From positions 1 through 20,064 of the forward strand of contig JALUYN010000095.1 in NCBI GenBank assembly GCA_027012915.1: a stretch of 20,064 nucleotides of DNA, in the 5' to 3' direction. Origin of the DNA: Cellvibrionaceae bacterium (GTDB lineage: Bacteria; Pseudomonadota; Gammaproteobacteria; Pseudomonadales; Cellvibrionaceae). Numbering within the stretch: the stretch's first letter is position 1; each line of letters begins with the position of its first letter. Shown piece after piece: positions 19,957-20,064 of this stretch. The notes below the pieces were generated by a model. The model was given only the letters and a program-made list of their open reading frames with translations. It searched no databases and was not told the DNA's origin. The translations under genes and the position numbers were made by a program.

Positions 19957-20064
19957 TTATAACCCACTGACCTGCATGGCAATATAGCCATTATCGCCAT
20001 TCACCCAGACAGTGCCATGCCCAACATAAAGTTCCGCGCCAGTCGCCGCACCCTCACCAGCCAC
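19957..20064 (-). CDS. 3' end of a minus-strand gene (partial, unknown)
   Basis: On the minus strand the frame is open from the window edge to TAA at 19959-19957. The 35 residues include GAELYVGHGTVWVNGDNGY and end MQVSGL. The Gly/Asn/Asp-rich, alternating hydrophobic pattern suggests a beta-structured surface, tail or binding protein, but I cannot name it. It has no link to copper and probably belongs to the DNA beyond the module. Confidence 0.45.
   Translation of the reverse strand: MAGEGAATGAELYVGHGTVWVNGDNGYIAMQVSGL

Overview
The window looks like a copper-resistance accessory region of a gammaproteobacterium, probably a marine or halophilic one such as Halomonas or Marinobacter. This rests on the DcaP-type porin, the CopA/CopB pair, and general codon and protein character; I could not run a database search. 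Nearly every recognisable gene handles copper in the periplasm, copper in the cytoplasm, or thiol redox chemistry. A single IS256-family element interrupts the set.

Left part (1-6130): a rightward cluster encodes a Met/His-rich secreted cupredoxin, an OmpR-type response regulator overlapped by its sensor kinase, a Tat-exported multicopper oxidase (CopA), the outer-membrane protein CopB, and a small secreted protein of unknown function. A direct-repeat operator, ATTCAG-N5-ATTCAG with 11-bp periodicity, lies upstream of the cupredoxin, of copA, of the small secreted gene and at two further places. At most copies it sits exactly 10 bp before a -10-like hexamer. I infer it is the binding site of the local response regulator.

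Middle (6150-10040): an intact IS256-family element (6188-7571, 25-bp imperfect terminal repeats, 9-bp target duplication) has landed between one of these operators and the DcaP-like porin. The right end of the element supplies a consensus TTGACA 18 bp before a resident TATAGT, so the porin appears to have exchanged copper control for a hybrid IS promoter. Next come a cytosolic 19-cysteine copper-storage protein (Csp3-like) on the minus strand, and an orphan operator-promoter that leads to a truncated reading frame.

Right part (10040-19250): ccdA (minus) and a long plus-strand run diverge from two MerR-type promoters with 19-bp spacers. The run is: 1-Cys peroxiredoxin, MerR regulator, copper P1B-ATPase, 42-residue Met-rich membrane peptide, DsbG-like protein, VTT-domain membrane protein, CcmG/TlpA-like thioredoxin, Lgt, free-standing DsbD N-terminal domain, and a TauE/UreH-like membrane protein with a suspicious stop codon. 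Together they resemble a DsbD pathway split over separate genes and attached to copper export. A second MerR gene (minus) diverges from a third copy of the same operator. That operator leads only to a four-codon stub, followed by the 3' end of an unrelated minus-strand gene, so the module probably ends there.
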